From Ecdyonurus torrentis (taxonomy: Eukaryota; Arthropoda; Insecta; Ephemeroptera; Heptageniidae), in the NCBI GenBank assembly GCA_949318235.1, contig OX439129.1, positions 21,941,402-22,005,401 of the forward strand: a stretch of 64,000 bases of DNA, given 5' to 3'. The notes below the pieces were generated by a model. It saw nothing but the letters and a program-made list of their open reading frames with translations. It made no database searches and was not told where the DNA came from. A program made the translations under genes and the position numbers. Shown piece by piece: positions 1 to 14,558 of the stretch. The first letter of the stretch is position 1. Every line of letters starts with the position of its first letter.

Positions 1-425
1 TGTATTGACAGAGAATCTTTAAGTTTTAAGAAAATGAAATTTAGAGTGTTTGTTGACTTTAGAAATTCTGAATATTATATTGTTGTTAAATTACTATTTT
101 ATTTGATAAATACACTGATGTATAGAATTCAATCAATAAATATAGTAAGGCTTATTAATTTACATTTTGTATTGCATTTTGAGTTACTACAAATTATTAG
201 CAAGCTTATATGTATTATCCAATTACAAGTTCGATATTACTCATTATAACTTATTCATTTTGAGGTTCAAACTTTAGGTTACCTTAGTAGTTAATTAATT
301 AGTTTCCTCCTTTAAACTTAAACACAGAATAATAAATCTTATATAATTACTTTCTATTAAAGTAAATGTTTTCTTGCTTTGTAAGTAGATTAAAAGAAAA
401 CTGATCGATTATTACGTTTTAAATT

Positions 426-429
<4 letters not shown>

Positions 430-473
<44 letters not shown>
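430..473. repeat. (CT)n microsatellite
   Basis: An uninterrupted CT dinucleotide run of about 44 bases. Similar runs lie at 752-788 and 1724-1761, and a GA run at 2247-2273; this part of the window is dense in such tracts. Confidence 0.95.
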
Positions 474-476
<3 letters not shown>

Positions 477-747
477 CACAATTCTCTAAGGAAATAACAT
501 TAAGAAGTAGAGAATGTGTGAGTCAGATATCTCTAAGTCACAAACACAATGTGAAGTAAAGAGAATAAAGGTAAAAAAAAAAGAATAAAGGATTGATACT
601 TTTTTCTTTCTTTAAGTTTAAAAGAATAAACGAATTTCTATTGAAAAAAGTCGTAGAGAACAGCGTCTTTTACTTTACCTCCCTAGCGGGTGTATTGATT
701 ATTGAGTTTCAAGTAGCTACACTACTACACAGTCTCAGTGTTACATT

Positions 748-792
<45 letters not shown>

Positions 793-1720
793 AACTTTAG
801 AATAGCAAAACATACATACATATACACCACATCATCTAATATCTCCTTGCCCAACCCACATTATTAACAACACCCGACACCCCTTTTCATTCTTAGTAAG
901 TTGCAAATTGTCATATAAGTGACACTCATTTTAGATACATAATATCAACATTATAGAACCTAAACCCTCTTTTATGTAAGCTATGTTTTGTATAGTCATC
1001 TCATATAGGCTTGAAGGCAATCATTTTGCGTAATAAACAACATAAGACATTAAAATAAATCTTCTAGAATTGCAAAATTTATATTATAAGAAGAAAAAAA
1101 ACTCCATAACATAGACTTTTATAAATGATTATTGTTAAAGACATAGAAAAATATATTATAAAAAGTTGAAAATTTTTCACAATTTTATTCAAAAAATGAT
1201 GTTATTTTTATGTATTACATAGTAAAAATATATATAATAACAAATGTATATTATTTCTTGTATTTACATTTTTATAACTTTTTATAATATGATAAAAAAA
1301 AAACTGAAAATGACATAATATAATACCTTAATAAGCCTTGAATATAAATATAAAAAAAATCCATTATGTCTTCTTCGTAAATACAATCTCAGTTCTCATG
1401 CTGCTTTTCACTTTGAAAAATGATTGCTTTTTACGTACGTATTAATTTTATTTCAATAAGAGACAAAATTTTGCCTTTTTTTTATTTCAAATATGTTGAA
1501 CGAGTTATTTAAAATGAAATAATCATAATTTGATATAGAAGTTGGAAAATATTTAAATTATAATTTTTCTTGAAATAAAAGTTTTTTTTTTTTTATATAT
1601 TTACGTTAAAATAGAAATCATTATTTTGTTAAAAGTTTATGTTTTAATAAAAGAACTTCTCATTAACGTTTCTGTAAAATGAGTTGATGGGCGTGATAAT
1701 CAATAATATATTTTTTCAAC

Positions 1721-1765
<45 letters not shown>

Positions 1766-2241
1766 ATAAAAGAAAAAGATACTTTAAAAATTAATTTTAA
1801 CTTTTAAAAACACAGGAAAAAAATCGGTGGAAAATATTTATGTTAAAAAAAAAATGAAGATATTTATAAAATATATTACCAAAGTTAAGAGCTTTCATAA
1901 TGTTAATAATTTATAAATTTTAAGGTAAATTTTATTGAAAATGAAATATTCAAATTGTTTTATAAAATTTCTATTCGCGTTTTATTTTCGTTATTCAATT
2001 AAAAAGCTATTTCATATAGTAAAACGTAAAACGTGATGCTTGAATGCTTTTCATCATTAATTCTCCAACTTTTCAAGTAGACATCAAATAAAATTCCATT
2101 ATAACATAAAATGAGAAAATTTGATTTTTTTTTTTACATTAATTGTAATAAAAAAATCACAAATTTTAATAATTTATTTATAATATTTTAAGTAAATATA
2201 AAATTGGGATTTTTATGTTTATTTTTGAACAAGCTTTGTTC

Positions 2242-2277
<36 letters not shown>

Positions 2278-4955
2278 CTTTTGTAACGCATTGCAATCAA
2301 TATAGAAAAGCAATTTGATGCTAGAGAGAAGACCATTATAAATAAAGGATTTAAAAGAGATTAATATGTTTTTTCAAAAGTAATAACAAAGAATAATAAA
2401 AAAAAACAATAAATGTTATTATTATGTAGAATTGTGGTGGTATAATATACACAAAGAAAATTATTATACTACTATATTATATTCACTTATAAAAAAGAAA
2501 TGAAATAAAAGTGAGTGATATAAAAATATATATATTATATTTAAGCATAGCAATTTGATTAAAAAAATATATTGAATACGTACACATGGCAACTATTTAC
2601 ATGGAATGACAAGTTTTAAAATTTTAACTATATAAAAAAAAACCCTGAAAGATATAATACGTTATTGCTAATAAATTGTTATTTTAACAGTGAATTAAAA
2701 TATGAAGATCGATTGTTATAATATGATTAAATATGATACACCGAATGAAAACAAAGATCAGAATTTGATTTTAACCTTAAAATTTTTCCTTTTTTTCATA
2801 CAAGTATGCTTATAAAAAGAACTTCTGTCATGTTGTGTTATTAGTTTTAATAGTTATCAGGCTAATATTACACCAACAATTCGCAAACGGCAAATCCCAT
2901 TAGAAAATTTTCATAGTTGCAAACTTAGCTATACAATTTTTTACTCAATGCTTTTCTTATAGGCAAACGAATTTAATCACGAAATTTGCAGCAATGGCAA
3001 GTAAAGAAAAAAATTATAATGCAAATCGTGCATTATATTTTTTTAAGGGGGCGAACTAGTAGTGCGCGCTAACTATTCCTAGTCGCAGGAAAACGAGAGA
3101 ATTAATTATAATTCTTTAGCCTATATGTTTTAGAAAAAAAACTATTGCATTGACTTGTAATCATGGACTTTTTTTAAAGAAAGAGATGGTAGCTAAACAG
3201 TGACTTGCTTTAAGCGAACTAACAATTTTAATTATGTTTTTTATTGCTCTGCCCGTTAACACCTATATAAATATGCTCTTTAATTCCTTACATTGTTGTC
3301 AATTCAATTAATATGAATTTAAAATTCAAATAACTATAAATAGCTATATTTTCTTTATATGATACTTGATATTAAGTTTGTAACTTAAGAAAGATAAAAT
3401 AGTTAAACTGTTTTGTTTCATAGACTATGTGTCTCGTAAAATGTCACTACCAGTTTCTTGTATTTATGGTATACAGCAGACTTTAACTACAACTGTCATT
3501 GTGGCTCGTACTTGTGGGAGTGGGTGGGTGGGTGAGTATCTAACTAACCACCCCCTTAACTTTGAGTCCTCTTTTGAACGTCGTAAGCAGAAAAATAAAT
3601 AAATACTTAAAAAATAATTACAACAAACTTGAAAACTAGACATATAAAACTTGTATTTTATAATTACTAACAAAATGAAATATTTTATATAGAAAAAAAA
3701 AGTATAATATAACAAATGACATTTATAATGAAAAGATGGAAGGGGGTAAGAAGATTAAAAAACATAAAATATAATTAAAAAAAGCATTAAACTGTAATTA
3801 AGTATTAATTAGTTTTAAATACCCTGGTAACCTATTTAAATTATTTACTTTTTTTTTATTGAGAACAGAATAAAGACTTAAATGTTTTAATATGTTTTTA
3901 CTATTTTATATTCAGATATCATTAATCATTTTACCACCATCGTTTTGATGGACAGAAAATAATAGAGTTGTTGGTTTTTGAAATCTTTCACTTTTTGTTG
4001 AAAGCTAAACAATATTCATTATTATCACTTATATAGTGAAAATATTTTAAAAGCTTTTAAAATATTCTATATAAATATTTAAAGACGTATAGTAAAATAT
4101 TAAATCTATTTTTAAATACGTGAGAAAATAAAATTTATTTTCAATTTTAAGAGATATATTTTAACACTTACACCAATTATATTATAAAATAGTATAATTA
4201 TTCCAGCAATGTGTTTTTAACTAATATTTTATTTTGAAGTAAAAAAAAGTTTTCTTTTATTTAACTTCTGTCTTTTGACAAGTAAAATTCAAACAAAGTG
4301 TTTTAATTTAAAAATTAAAAAGATAATAATATTTCTCAAAAATGCCATAGTTTTCTTAAAACTTGCTATGTCAACTTTCTTGTAGACTTAAAAACTTCTT
4401 CTTTTTTTTTTTAATTCTTCTTTTACAATTTTTTAAGAACTGGAAGAATATTTTGATTCAATTTTTAAAGTTGCACCGAGCAGCGTCAAAAATTAAAATA
4501 ACCCCTCAAATTATACAAAAACCACTGGTAGCAGAACGTTCTGGTTATTAATTTAAAAACAATAGACTTTTTTTTGAAATGTTTTTAAAAAAAAGTTTTA
4601 GAAAAAAAATCTCTTTAAATAAGGAATGTCAGAGTACATATATATTTCTCACTCTAATTATTTTTTTGTTGTAATTCTTATTTTAGCTTTTATTTTTATC
4701 ATTTTTAATGAGCAGGGGTAAAATATTTTTATTTCAAATTTAACTTTATGAACTACTTTACAAATTTAATAATAAAAATAAATTATATATATTTTTTTAT
4801 CTTAAGCATAACGCTGTTTTTAATAATAAAATGTCACAAAAAAATGAGTTACATTAGATTATTCAAAAATGTGTTTCTTAATAACCTGTCACGAAGGTTT
4901 CTTATATAAGATGAAATAACAGTTGAACAGATGAAATAGGGGTTATGTTTATATA

Positions 4956-4958
<3 letters not shown>

Positions 4959-5041
<83 letters not shown>
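4959..5041. repeat. (AT)n microsatellite
   Basis: A pure TA/AT run of about 83 bases. Short open frames of alternating Tyr and Ile over it are artefacts of the repeat. Confidence 0.95.
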
Positions 5042-5045
<4 letters not shown>

Positions 5046-5320
5046 ACGTCATACAGTGCTTTTGTTTTATCACTCGATTTCACACTACATGGAGAAAACG
5101 TTTGAGAAGTGAAATGGAAAAATATAAGCACATGTTAATATTATACTGTGTTTTGATGTATATCTTTACCAGGTATATGTCATAATAAAGAGCAGTATAA
5201 TTATTTACAGTTTTCTGCCATTATAAACTCAAGTAGTTTTACTTACGTATATAAGGTATATTGTAAGATGTCATATTAAATAATGTTAATAAATATACGT
5301 TACTACTAATACTTAATACT

Positions 5321-5987
5321 CACTACAAGCCCCATTTGTTGGTAGGGACGCTCCTGAATATGCCTTTAAAGTTCAAGGATATAGATTATGGAACGCTCTC
5401 CCTAAAAAGTTGCGTTCTAATCCTTCTATTAACGTTTTCAAATCTTACATTGAAAAGGACCTCCTAAAAAGTTACTTTCATGCCAAATATTAAAATGGGT
5501 TAAATTATTTTCATTTACAGACTGTTCCTTAAAGTATTTATAATCCATTTCCTAATAATATATCGGTTTAAATATACTAGACCAGAATCATTTATTAATT
5601 ATCTAAAAAGTTTTTTTTTTGTATACGCCTTACTATTTTTAAATTATTTGCATTATTATTATAATACAAGTCTAGTATATTTAAATTTATATTGCTCTTT
5701 TCTTGTTAAATAATTATATTCAAAATAAGCAAAAAAAAAAAATATATATATATATATATATCTCTCAATAATTTATGGGGGAAAAAAATTGTATATTAAA
5801 ATTGATAATTCTAGCAATGTATAAATTTAAATTGTATAATATATATGATACTTCAATGCTATATCTCCTTTTTGCTTATGTAAAATTTACTTGTAATGTT
5901 GTGGTCAAGGTTTTGTAAAATAGGGCTGTCAAGCCCTCACAACGCCTTAATAAAGTTACTTATTATTATTATTATTATTATTATTAG
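5321..5987 (+). mobile_element. 5'-truncated non-LTR retrotransposon with (ATT)n tail
   Basis: The relic of the reverse transcriptase end is followed by about 450 bases of AT-rich 3' UTR, then a GC-richer terminal segment (5905-5947: GGGCTGTCAAGCCCTC...), an AATAAAG motif at 5949 and a run of ATT trinucleotides to about 5987. Ending in a trinucleotide microsatellite instead of poly(A) is a known feature of several non-LTR clades. I could not define a target-site duplication. Confidence 0.6.
5329..5493 (+). pseudogene. C-terminal tail of a non-LTR retrotransposon reverse transcriptase
   Basis: An open frame of 54 codons without a start ends in TAA at 5491. It reads APFVGRDAPEYAFKVQGYRL and then WNALPKKLR, followed by a hydrophobic and lysine-rich end (FKSYIEKDLL). 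The pattern 'F-x-V-x-G-Y-x-L-W-N-x-L-P' with a short downstream tail is typical of the last residues of reverse transcriptases of CR1/Jockey/L2-like non-LTR elements. Nothing of the catalytic domain or endonuclease is present upstream, so the copy is 5' truncated, as is usual for target-primed insertion. The clade assignment is inference. Confidence 0.65.
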
Positions 5988-5989
5988 TA

Positions 5990-8055
5990 TAAACATTACA
6001 TTGTTTTCAAGATTTTCACATTAAATTTAATATAGTTTATTATATAAAGGTAGGGTTATAGTATTTAAGATGAGTTAATTCTAAAATGACGTATCTATTA
6101 ATCATTGGAAGAGTGATTTTAACTCATATACTTTGGGGGGAGGGGGGGGGGAATGTTGCGCGATCTGTTTAATTGCTAACAAGTGGGAGGAATATAGTAT
6201 TATTTTTAATGGCAAATTTTCATATACGTTACTCAAATATTAATAGTTTAAATAAATTAAGGAAGTTTTATTTGTTTTGAGATCAAAGGTATTTTTAAGA
6301 TTTTCATTATTTGGTTACAAAGTTATAACAATAATATTTGACATTTTGCACTGTATTTGATATTATAAACCTTTTGAAATCAAGAAATAATAAAAGTGTT
6401 CTACAGTATATGTATGATATGACTTATACTGAATGTCTTTTGTGTTAAGGATAAAAAAAGGAACACAATGGTTGTAAAAAGATAAAAGAGACTTTTGAAA
6501 TTCTTACAACGAGAATTGCTGCTATCTTTTTTTTTCTTTCTTGTTTTATGAGCTTTGTGAAATCTTTTTTATTGGCATAGTTGTTATTCTCGTCATGATA
6601 ATTTTTCTTGTAATGAGTTGGCTTCTATTTGTTCTTTTATTTTTTAACTCCTTATATTCACTTTTTACGCTATATTTCAAATCAATTATTGTCCTCTTCA
6701 TTATTTTAAAAGTATTAAAAATCTCAAATCAAGCAAAATTTTAAAATAATGTTTTAGAACTTTTGTATAAATAAAAACAAGTTTTTTTTTTCAAAAATTT
6801 CAAACGTTCCTTAAAAGTAAGGAAGGTACTTTTCTGTACATGTTTGAACTCTATTTTACTTATTTACAGGCACGAGTATTTAAATTCCTATGCTAATTAT
6901 GAAGAAATTAAAAAGTATATATATTTAGCAAATTAAAAGTTTCTAAAGTATTTTTTACAGTACAATTACAAATGTTAAAACACTGTACAGTTGCTACATA
7001 TTACACCTTTTACATTTTTGTAAAGGTCTCTCATAAAAAAAAAAAATAAAAAAAAAAATAAAAAAAAAAAAAAGGAAAGGAAAGGAAAGACAAAAAAGGC
7101 AGACAAAAAAGTCAAACTTTATTCCGAAGAAACTATAAAATTTTATTCTATTGTTTCTGGAACTGTGATTTTTTTAAGAAAGTTAAAAAAAAATCTATCT
7201 CGACATCGAAGAAACTTTATGTCAATGTCATGGGGGCAGGAAAGCTAGTAACAGCACTGCGAGTGAAATAGAGAGAGAGAGAGAAGAGGAAAAAAAGGCA
7301 ATGTCATGTTTTTGACTCGGCCGTTTTGATCCCCTCAACCTTTTACTTGTCCTCTCCGGCAAAGTGCCTAAGTGTCTTTCTCTCATAATATCTTTTCTTT
7401 TTCCTTTGTCTCCCTCTTACTCACTCACCATACAGTATACAGCGTACGTACTGTTGCTAAGCTAGATGTATTTATCCAGCTGTCGGAAGTTACGTCATTA
7501 AAGGAGTTCAACTTCCCGACAACAATTTTTTTCTTTCGTTTTTTTCATTTTTACACCACTTTGTTTGACCTTGTCATTTAATTGCATTTATACAAACCTT
7601 TTTTTTATCTCTCTCTCTCTTTTTACAAAAAAAAAAAAAAAAAAAAAAAAATCAAAATATATGTTGTAAATATTACTAATTTTATCCTGTGGAAAAAAAA
7701 CTTTTTTTTTTTTAAATTCCTAAATTTACAATATTATTATTTTTTGTTTCATTTGTAGCAAGATTTTTATTACAACTTTTTAAGTAAATTTTAAAAAATT
7801 GGCAATTAAAAATGCCATTCTAGTCATTTTTTATTATTTTTTCTTTCTTTTTTTAATGTTCATTTCTAATTATAGTATTTTTATTTGATAATAATAACAC
7901 AAATATAATCACAGAGGCAGAAGAAGAAAAATAATTTCTTTACTTTAGAGTAAAGAGTTAATGCACTAATATTATCAAAATTATTTTATTAACCAAAACC
8001 AATACTTAAAAAATTTGTAATCTGGAACTCTGTACACTTTTATAAAATAAATATA
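5990..8055. other. Non-coding stretch with a higher-complexity patch at 7200-7520
   Basis: Mostly AT-rich DNA with A-rich tracts at 7037-7073 and 7627-7651. The part 7200-7520 has more balanced composition and several CpG, including a TTACGTCA motif near 7490 that resembles a cAMP-response element. No exon with splice borders was recognised; it could be a regulatory region or an untranslated exon. Confidence 0.35.
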
Positions 8056-8219
8056 AAAGGGTTTAGCTTTCGTGTTACACCGTGTTATATAAGCAGTAAA
8101 CTGACATTGAAAAGGAATTCGGCTCGACCGGTCGTCGCTCGTCCCGGTCGAGCCGAATTCCTTTTCAATGTCAGTTTACTGCTTATATAACACGGTGTAA
8201 CACGAAAGCTAAACCCTTT
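8056..8219. repeat. Perfect long inverted repeat (hairpin)
   Basis: The left arm 8056-8130 and the right arm 8145-8219 are exact reverse complements over 75 bp, separated by a 14-base loop (GTCGTCGCTCGTCC). The arms begin AAAGGGTTTAGC and turn GC-rich towards the centre (GGAATTCGGCTCGACCG). No terminal TA or longer target duplication is evident. It may be a foldback element, a source of hairpin RNA, or a snap-back artefact of library preparation or assembly. Confidence 0.95.
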
Positions 8220-10056
8220 CATTAAAACTACCCGTGTAAAATAGGCGTTAAATTACAAACTCTCAAAATAAATATACTTTAAAACAGTGCTTACTATTCG
8301 AATGTAGTAACAATCGATTAAAAATAAAATTAAAAACAATAAATTTAATATTTCTGGATCATTTAAGCAAGTTTTTGCCGTATACTTTTCAAGTTTGTTA
8401 TATTTATGCTTGACGTAACATGTTTTTCTATGTTAAGTTATACGGGCACGCGCTAGTAATGTTCAAACAGTTGCATAACTTTCAGGATACTAAGTATGTG
8501 TGTTTGTGATTCCCAGGCGTTAAATTCTTTCCTGTAAACAAGAAAACTCTTTGTTCATAGTTAACATTGAAACTTTAATGATATATCATATTTACTTTAC
8601 AAGAGTATACGTTTATACGAGTATATTTAAGCATATTTATAGCTTCTGTTGTAGCTTCTTATATTCATGAACATTATAATATAAGATTTTGTATCATACT
8701 TTCGTATACATGTCTTGTATTTATAATCTATGATTTAAATTTGTTCTACAAAGTATAGTGAGTTTCCTTAACAATGGTTGGCTGCCCAAAAAAATTAGCC
8801 ACATTGATGATCTTGTTTTTTTGAGGCGATAAAATTAAGTCGCTGTTGAGCATGGATTTTTTTTTTTTTTTTAACGTCCCTTCATTTTTATCAGGTCTAA
8901 AGTTCTCAACGAAAAAATAACAATGATCAACCATACATATAAACATTGTAAACAGGTAGTGACGTCATGATCAGGTCTTCTTAACAAGCTGGCTCACGAT
9001 TTGTGTGTATAATTTATAGAACGAAAAATTGAAGCAGCTCAAAATATTATTTATTATGATAACGTGTATATTTATATTTCTATATAAACAAAAGAAGCAT
9101 TGTAGTGCACCATTGCATTTTCCAATTCTGTCTTTTAAACATTATAAAAAAAGCAGTTAATAGAAAATAAAGCAAATGTAGCTGAAAAAGGCGATAGATA
9201 TTTATCCTTAGTTATAAAAATGATAGTTCAATTGTATTAAGTTACAATGACCATTTAAAATTTTATTTATAAACAAATAAACCAAATGATATCGTTCAAT
9301 GTGTAATCAAATACATTAATACATAAATACATCAAATATATATTAAATTTTTTATTAAACTTTTTGTTAAGCGTATGTTATAAACTATACACCATATATT
9401 ATGTAATATGATATTTTAAACCATTATGTATCTCTCTTGAAATTTAACTCACTCAGTATAATATACCACACAACACAAAAGTTTTATTTTTAAACTTACC
9501 ACAAGAAATATATATTTTTAATCTTTTATGAACTCCATCTCGTTATAAATTTGTGTTTATAACTTTTTAACAACAACAAAAATATAAATTAGTTACAACT
9601 AGAAATAAGTTCCATTAAAATGCACTAAGTGTATTATATTTTAGTATAATATGAAGTTGTATATATATATTTATTATTATAATTATTAGAGTCTATGTGT
9701 ACTCTACACTGTACTGTATATACATTACATTCTGTGTATGTAGTGTAATAAATATGCCAGAGAAATTCATGGTAGTATAGCAATTGATCATAGGCGTGAC
9801 CGTTACAGTAGCGCGTTCTTGTCTGCCTGATGTTCGCATGTTTTATGCACGGTCTAAGAGGTAATAATATAGTATACAAAGTCTTTATAATACCCATCAG
9901 GACATTATACTTTATATGTATGAGTGGATACTTAAACAAAATACTTGAATACATAAAGGTGAATTCACATTGTGATGCAAATTTTCATCGTTGCACATTT
10001 CAGTTAGTGATTTTTCACACTCAACTTTATTTATGTACAATTAAATATACCAGTAA

Positions 10057-10057
<1 letters not shown>

Positions 10058-10103
<46 letters not shown>
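10058..10103. repeat. Poly(A) run of about 46 bases
   Basis: Homopolymer A. No retroposed gene is recognisable upstream, so it is not called a processed pseudogene tail. Confidence 0.9.
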
Positions 10104-10104
<1 letters not shown>

Positions 10105-10787
10105 CGTGATTTATGGAGTGATAAATTATATGATAGTAAAAAACTTTTTTAAGTACATTTTAAAATTATGAAGTTAAAAATTTCAATTATAACGATGAAA
10201 AGAATATGTGGTGTTAATTACATAATATCAACAGTAAAATGGCAAATTAATGACATTTCTAATTAGATCACTCAAAGGAGTATTAACTATTGAATTGCAT
10301 ATATTTTAAAGCTTTTTTCATAACATCTGGTATATCTAATTATATATATATATATATATATATATTAAAATAACAGTGCACAAAAAATATCAATAATATA
10401 GCACAAACTTTGTTTTTTTCTAAAACTCATTTATAATAAAATAGAAATATTATACTGAGATTTTTTATGTTTATTCTTGTACTATAAAAGAAAACTGTAA
10501 CTTCATCTTCTGTTACTTATATAATTTATTTATAAAACCAATAAAATGGCTATTTTAACATCTATAAAATAGAATTAATCATGAAAATATCTTATATTAT
10601 ATTAATGTTTTTCGTATAAGTTTACTACCATTTAAAGTTACACACTGTACTCATAGAATATTGTAGTATGTATGGATATGGTGTATTATATGGTACAGTA
10701 TAGTAAAGCGTACTCGTTTCTTATGTAACGTACTTCTTGTTGTACTATATATTTAATATGTTTATATATATGTAGTATGTACAGTAC

Positions 10788-10824
<37 letters not shown>

Positions 10825-13800
10825 CAAGCAGTAGCACAGCTACTTCACTATGGCTACAGATGTAAGTCTCGGGAGATTTCATATACCCGTATCAAACATT
10901 TAAAACGAACAAAAGTTCAAACTTTCCTTGGTATAGAATACTAACCAGTTTCATACAATGTACATACTTATGTAATGTGTTAAATCCTAAATAATTATAA
11001 TTACAAGACATTTTAAACAGAGATTTAATCATTCTTATTATTTATAAAAAATTTAATAAAGAAATGCATCTCAATAAAAAAAATATATATATAATAACAA
11101 AAAGTTTAGGATGAAACTTAAATGCACGTAATTAAATTTCTTCACGTTTAACGTATTTTTTTCATAATGGTAAACAAAGCTAGTTTAGTTTCTGAATATA
11201 TAATAAAATTTCATGCTTACTTTATCAGTGCTAAAAAAAAATGTATAAAATTTTGTGGTCAAATTTACATAAAAATAGCTAGAATAAAAGATTTCATTTT
11301 TAGATTTTAGTTCAACACTCTTTTACTAGATTTTTATCAGAAAATCAGGTACTTTGGCTTGAGTTCAAAATGTATTAAATATATCAGGTGCTACAATCTC
11401 AATTAAATTTTAAAATTTATTAGATTAAAATGCTATCAAGAAATATACAGATTTTAGATTAAACGGATTAAGGTGATGATCACGTAATATAAATTTATAC
11501 AAGCATAATATGAAAAAATATTAAGAATTATTACATATTTTGTAATTTAGAGCTCCCAAGTGATTATCTTAAGGAATGAAAAGCAGTCAACACTAAATTT
11601 GTCAACTAATTTTAATTACATGCTACACAATAAAAGTTTGCTTTAAAATAAAATGTTCAATTTATATAGAATATATAGAAGACAAATTTACTGACAAATT
11701 TATGGTCTTGAATATAGGTAAAAACTTTGTGTTGACAAACCAATAGGGGGGAAAAATGCATCAACGCATCGTTATTACTCTCTGTGGGTTAGTGGTGTAA
11801 CAATTTATGAGCTATTGAAAATACTACTTTTAATCAAAACTTTTATGGTTTGAAATATCAAACGTATACCTTATATATATATATACACACACACATACTT
11901 TTTACACTCGTGAAAAAAAACAACTTGTGTATAAACTTTTTTATTATATGGTAATAAATTATAAAAGGTTATAGGTTAGAATATTTAAATAAAATATTAT
12001 AATAGACAGGTGAAATCGAATTTGAAATGTAAATTAAGTTAAGATATACATACGATCTTATTAAGCTATTATATATATCAGTAGTTATTAAAATTTCATA
12101 TAGCAGCCTAACTTGATTTAATTTACCCTTAGTGAATTTTATTATTTTATTATTAAAATTGTCAGCACATAAAATAATTTAATTTTCTGTATCATATATT
12201 TCAACATTTTATTAAAGAACGACTTTTTTTTTTTACGAGTATTTAGAGATAACAATAAAATACTGTTAATTTGTGTAACTCAATAAGAATTTTTCTTGAG
12301 TTTTGAGATATCATTTGATTTTTATTGTTTATATAAATTAACTGTATAAAACTCAAACTTGATGATTAATCCTTCTAATTTAAGTTAACAAAAATGTGTA
12401 ACAAAACTTTACCTTTTAAGTACAAGAAACCAAATTAGATATAAGTAATAATGGAATGAAGCTATATGTGTTTTGATTCTTGTAACATTAAAAGTTTTAT
12501 TTACATTACCTCTATATTTTATACAAATAAAAAGAAAGTTGTTTTTAAGTCAAGCAGCTATGGAAGTGAAGTTTGATCCTGCAGGTTGATCGTTGCTTTA
12601 AGCGTAACGTTGCGGATCGTTTACCACCATGACTACTAGTTTGTTCCAAACACATTTTCCCCCTAGCTCTCAAACTTGTCTATAAGAAAGGGGAAAAAAA
12701 AAAAAAAAAAAAAAAAAAAAAGCGATGTTAGTGACGCCAGGGAAAAAGTCATCATTTGCTTCAGGGGTGCCTTTTTGCCTTGATTTTTTTTTTTTTTTTT
12801 TTTTTTTAACGCCCCAATTTTACTTTTTTATTTTGACTAAACTTGGCTCCAACTCTTATACTTTTACTTTTAACCTATATTATACCTTAATTCTGTAACT
12901 GTACAAATATATTGAAAGAATACATTTACTATTACATTATTTCTTCTTAACAAGTTAAATTATAGCTTACTTGTTAATGCAATAATATCTTTATATATGA
13001 TAAATTACTTTTCCAAGTTAATATCAAGAAAAAAATAGTTTGTGTACTTAACTGATTACTTTCAGTAAAGCTTTTAATATTATTAAAGTTTAAAAAGAAA
13101 AGAATAAAAATTCAAATTGTGAAAGTTTTGAAATTTTATTTGGAAAAAAAAAAAAAAAAAAAAAAAAAAAGCAGCAAAAGAACAGAAAAGGAAAAAAATA
13201 AACAGTTAATGTGTTGTAAATATAATTATTTTAAGTTTATGTTTAAGATAATGGATTATCTATTAAAAGTTAATCGATGTATTGCCTTGATAAAATTTTG
13301 TTTTTAGTGCATTTTATAGCATATATGAAAATTGAATTATGCATACGAACAAAAATAAGGCAATATAATTATACCACATAGCATATTAAATATGTTTTAT
13401 ACAGTTAACTATTCATGCAATTCTAAAATAGCAATATTTATGTTATAAATGATAAAAATAAAGTATTTATTACGTACACTAGTTCTTAAATAGGTAAAAT
13501 TGGTATACACCTTTATTTAGAAAATACAGTCGATCATACTTTTCCTCATTTTTTCGTTACTATGTAAAATCAGTTTCTCACAGAGAGTTTGAAATTCAAT
13601 TATTACAAAAAAAAATTTACTTCTAGCAATTTCAATTAAGTGACATTAAAATTTTATAAATATTCAAATTTAATTAAGTTAGTATAATTTTAATCAATTT
13701 GCTATTTTAAATTATAGCTTTTGTTCATATATTACGAAATTCAAAATAAATTTGCATCGTTTTGCATCACTCTAACAACGCAATGTTTCAAATTGAATAC

Positions 13801-14499
13801 CAAATTTATATGAAACTATATTCTCACATACGGAATGAAATCAACTCAAAATTTTAATTTATTTACAAATTAATATTGATATATTAAACATATTTTTACA
13901 ATATGTATTAAGTTAACTTAAAAATATATTTCAATTTTAATGCATAAAGCTAATTTAATTGTAAGACTACATAATATATATTGATTTGAAATGCAAATAA
14001 TATAACTATAAATAACGGTTTTATTTTAATTTTGACCAAAAATAACGTGAATATTATACAAATAACCAATAGTAATTAATTCTCATGCCGTTATAAATTT
14101 TATCGTAATGTCAACAAAGGAAGTAATAAAGCCGAAAACTTGGTTATCAGTTATAGCTTTTTTTGTTTACATTGATTTTTGAAATATGAAATAAACACAA
14201 AAATTCTTTAAAACATTATTCACTAAATATTTTATATAAAATTATATACTATACATTGTTCTACAAGTAAAATGAATGTTTTGTTAAAATATAATAAAAC
14301 ATTAATAATTTAATATTTGTTTACTTTTAACATACTAAAAGAAATCATAACAATGTTTTAAACTGTTTTCTTTATCCTTTTGTTTATCTTTAATAATTTA
14401 TAATATTATTTTTTTATAAATTTTTCATGAAATTTCTTCTCAATGTATTTTTTAAACTATTTTTTATAAGAATTTATGAATAAAGTTTTAAAGACTTAT

Positions 14500-14558
14500 A
14501 TCTGATATATTCTGATATATTCTGATATATTCTGATATATATATATATATATATATAT
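14500..14558. repeat. Decamer minisatellite merging into (AT)n
   Basis: Four consecutive copies of TCTGATATAT (14501-14540), followed by an (AT)n run to 14558. The (AT)n probably grew out of the decamer. Confidence 0.9.

Larger units (their letters stand above)
1..5320. other. AT-rich non-coding stretch
   Basis: I see no exon with coding character here. The stretch holds AT-rich DNA with three (CT)n runs, one (GA)n run and a long (AT)n run (listed separately). A somewhat richer patch near 3040-3100 and one near 3470-3590 have no open frame with believable composition. Confidence 0.6.

Noticed and set aside
4849..5131. Open frames of alternating Tyr-Ile over AT repeats
   Set aside because: Translations of (AT)n runs; the same occurs at 17562-17780, 19613-19825 and 42966-43426. 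No natural protein composition outside the repeat.
9830..10171. 113-codon plus-strand frame and overlapping 106-codon minus frame (9634-9954)
   Set aside because: Low-GC random frames; one contains a poly-Lys block made by the poly(A) run. No splice context or domain.
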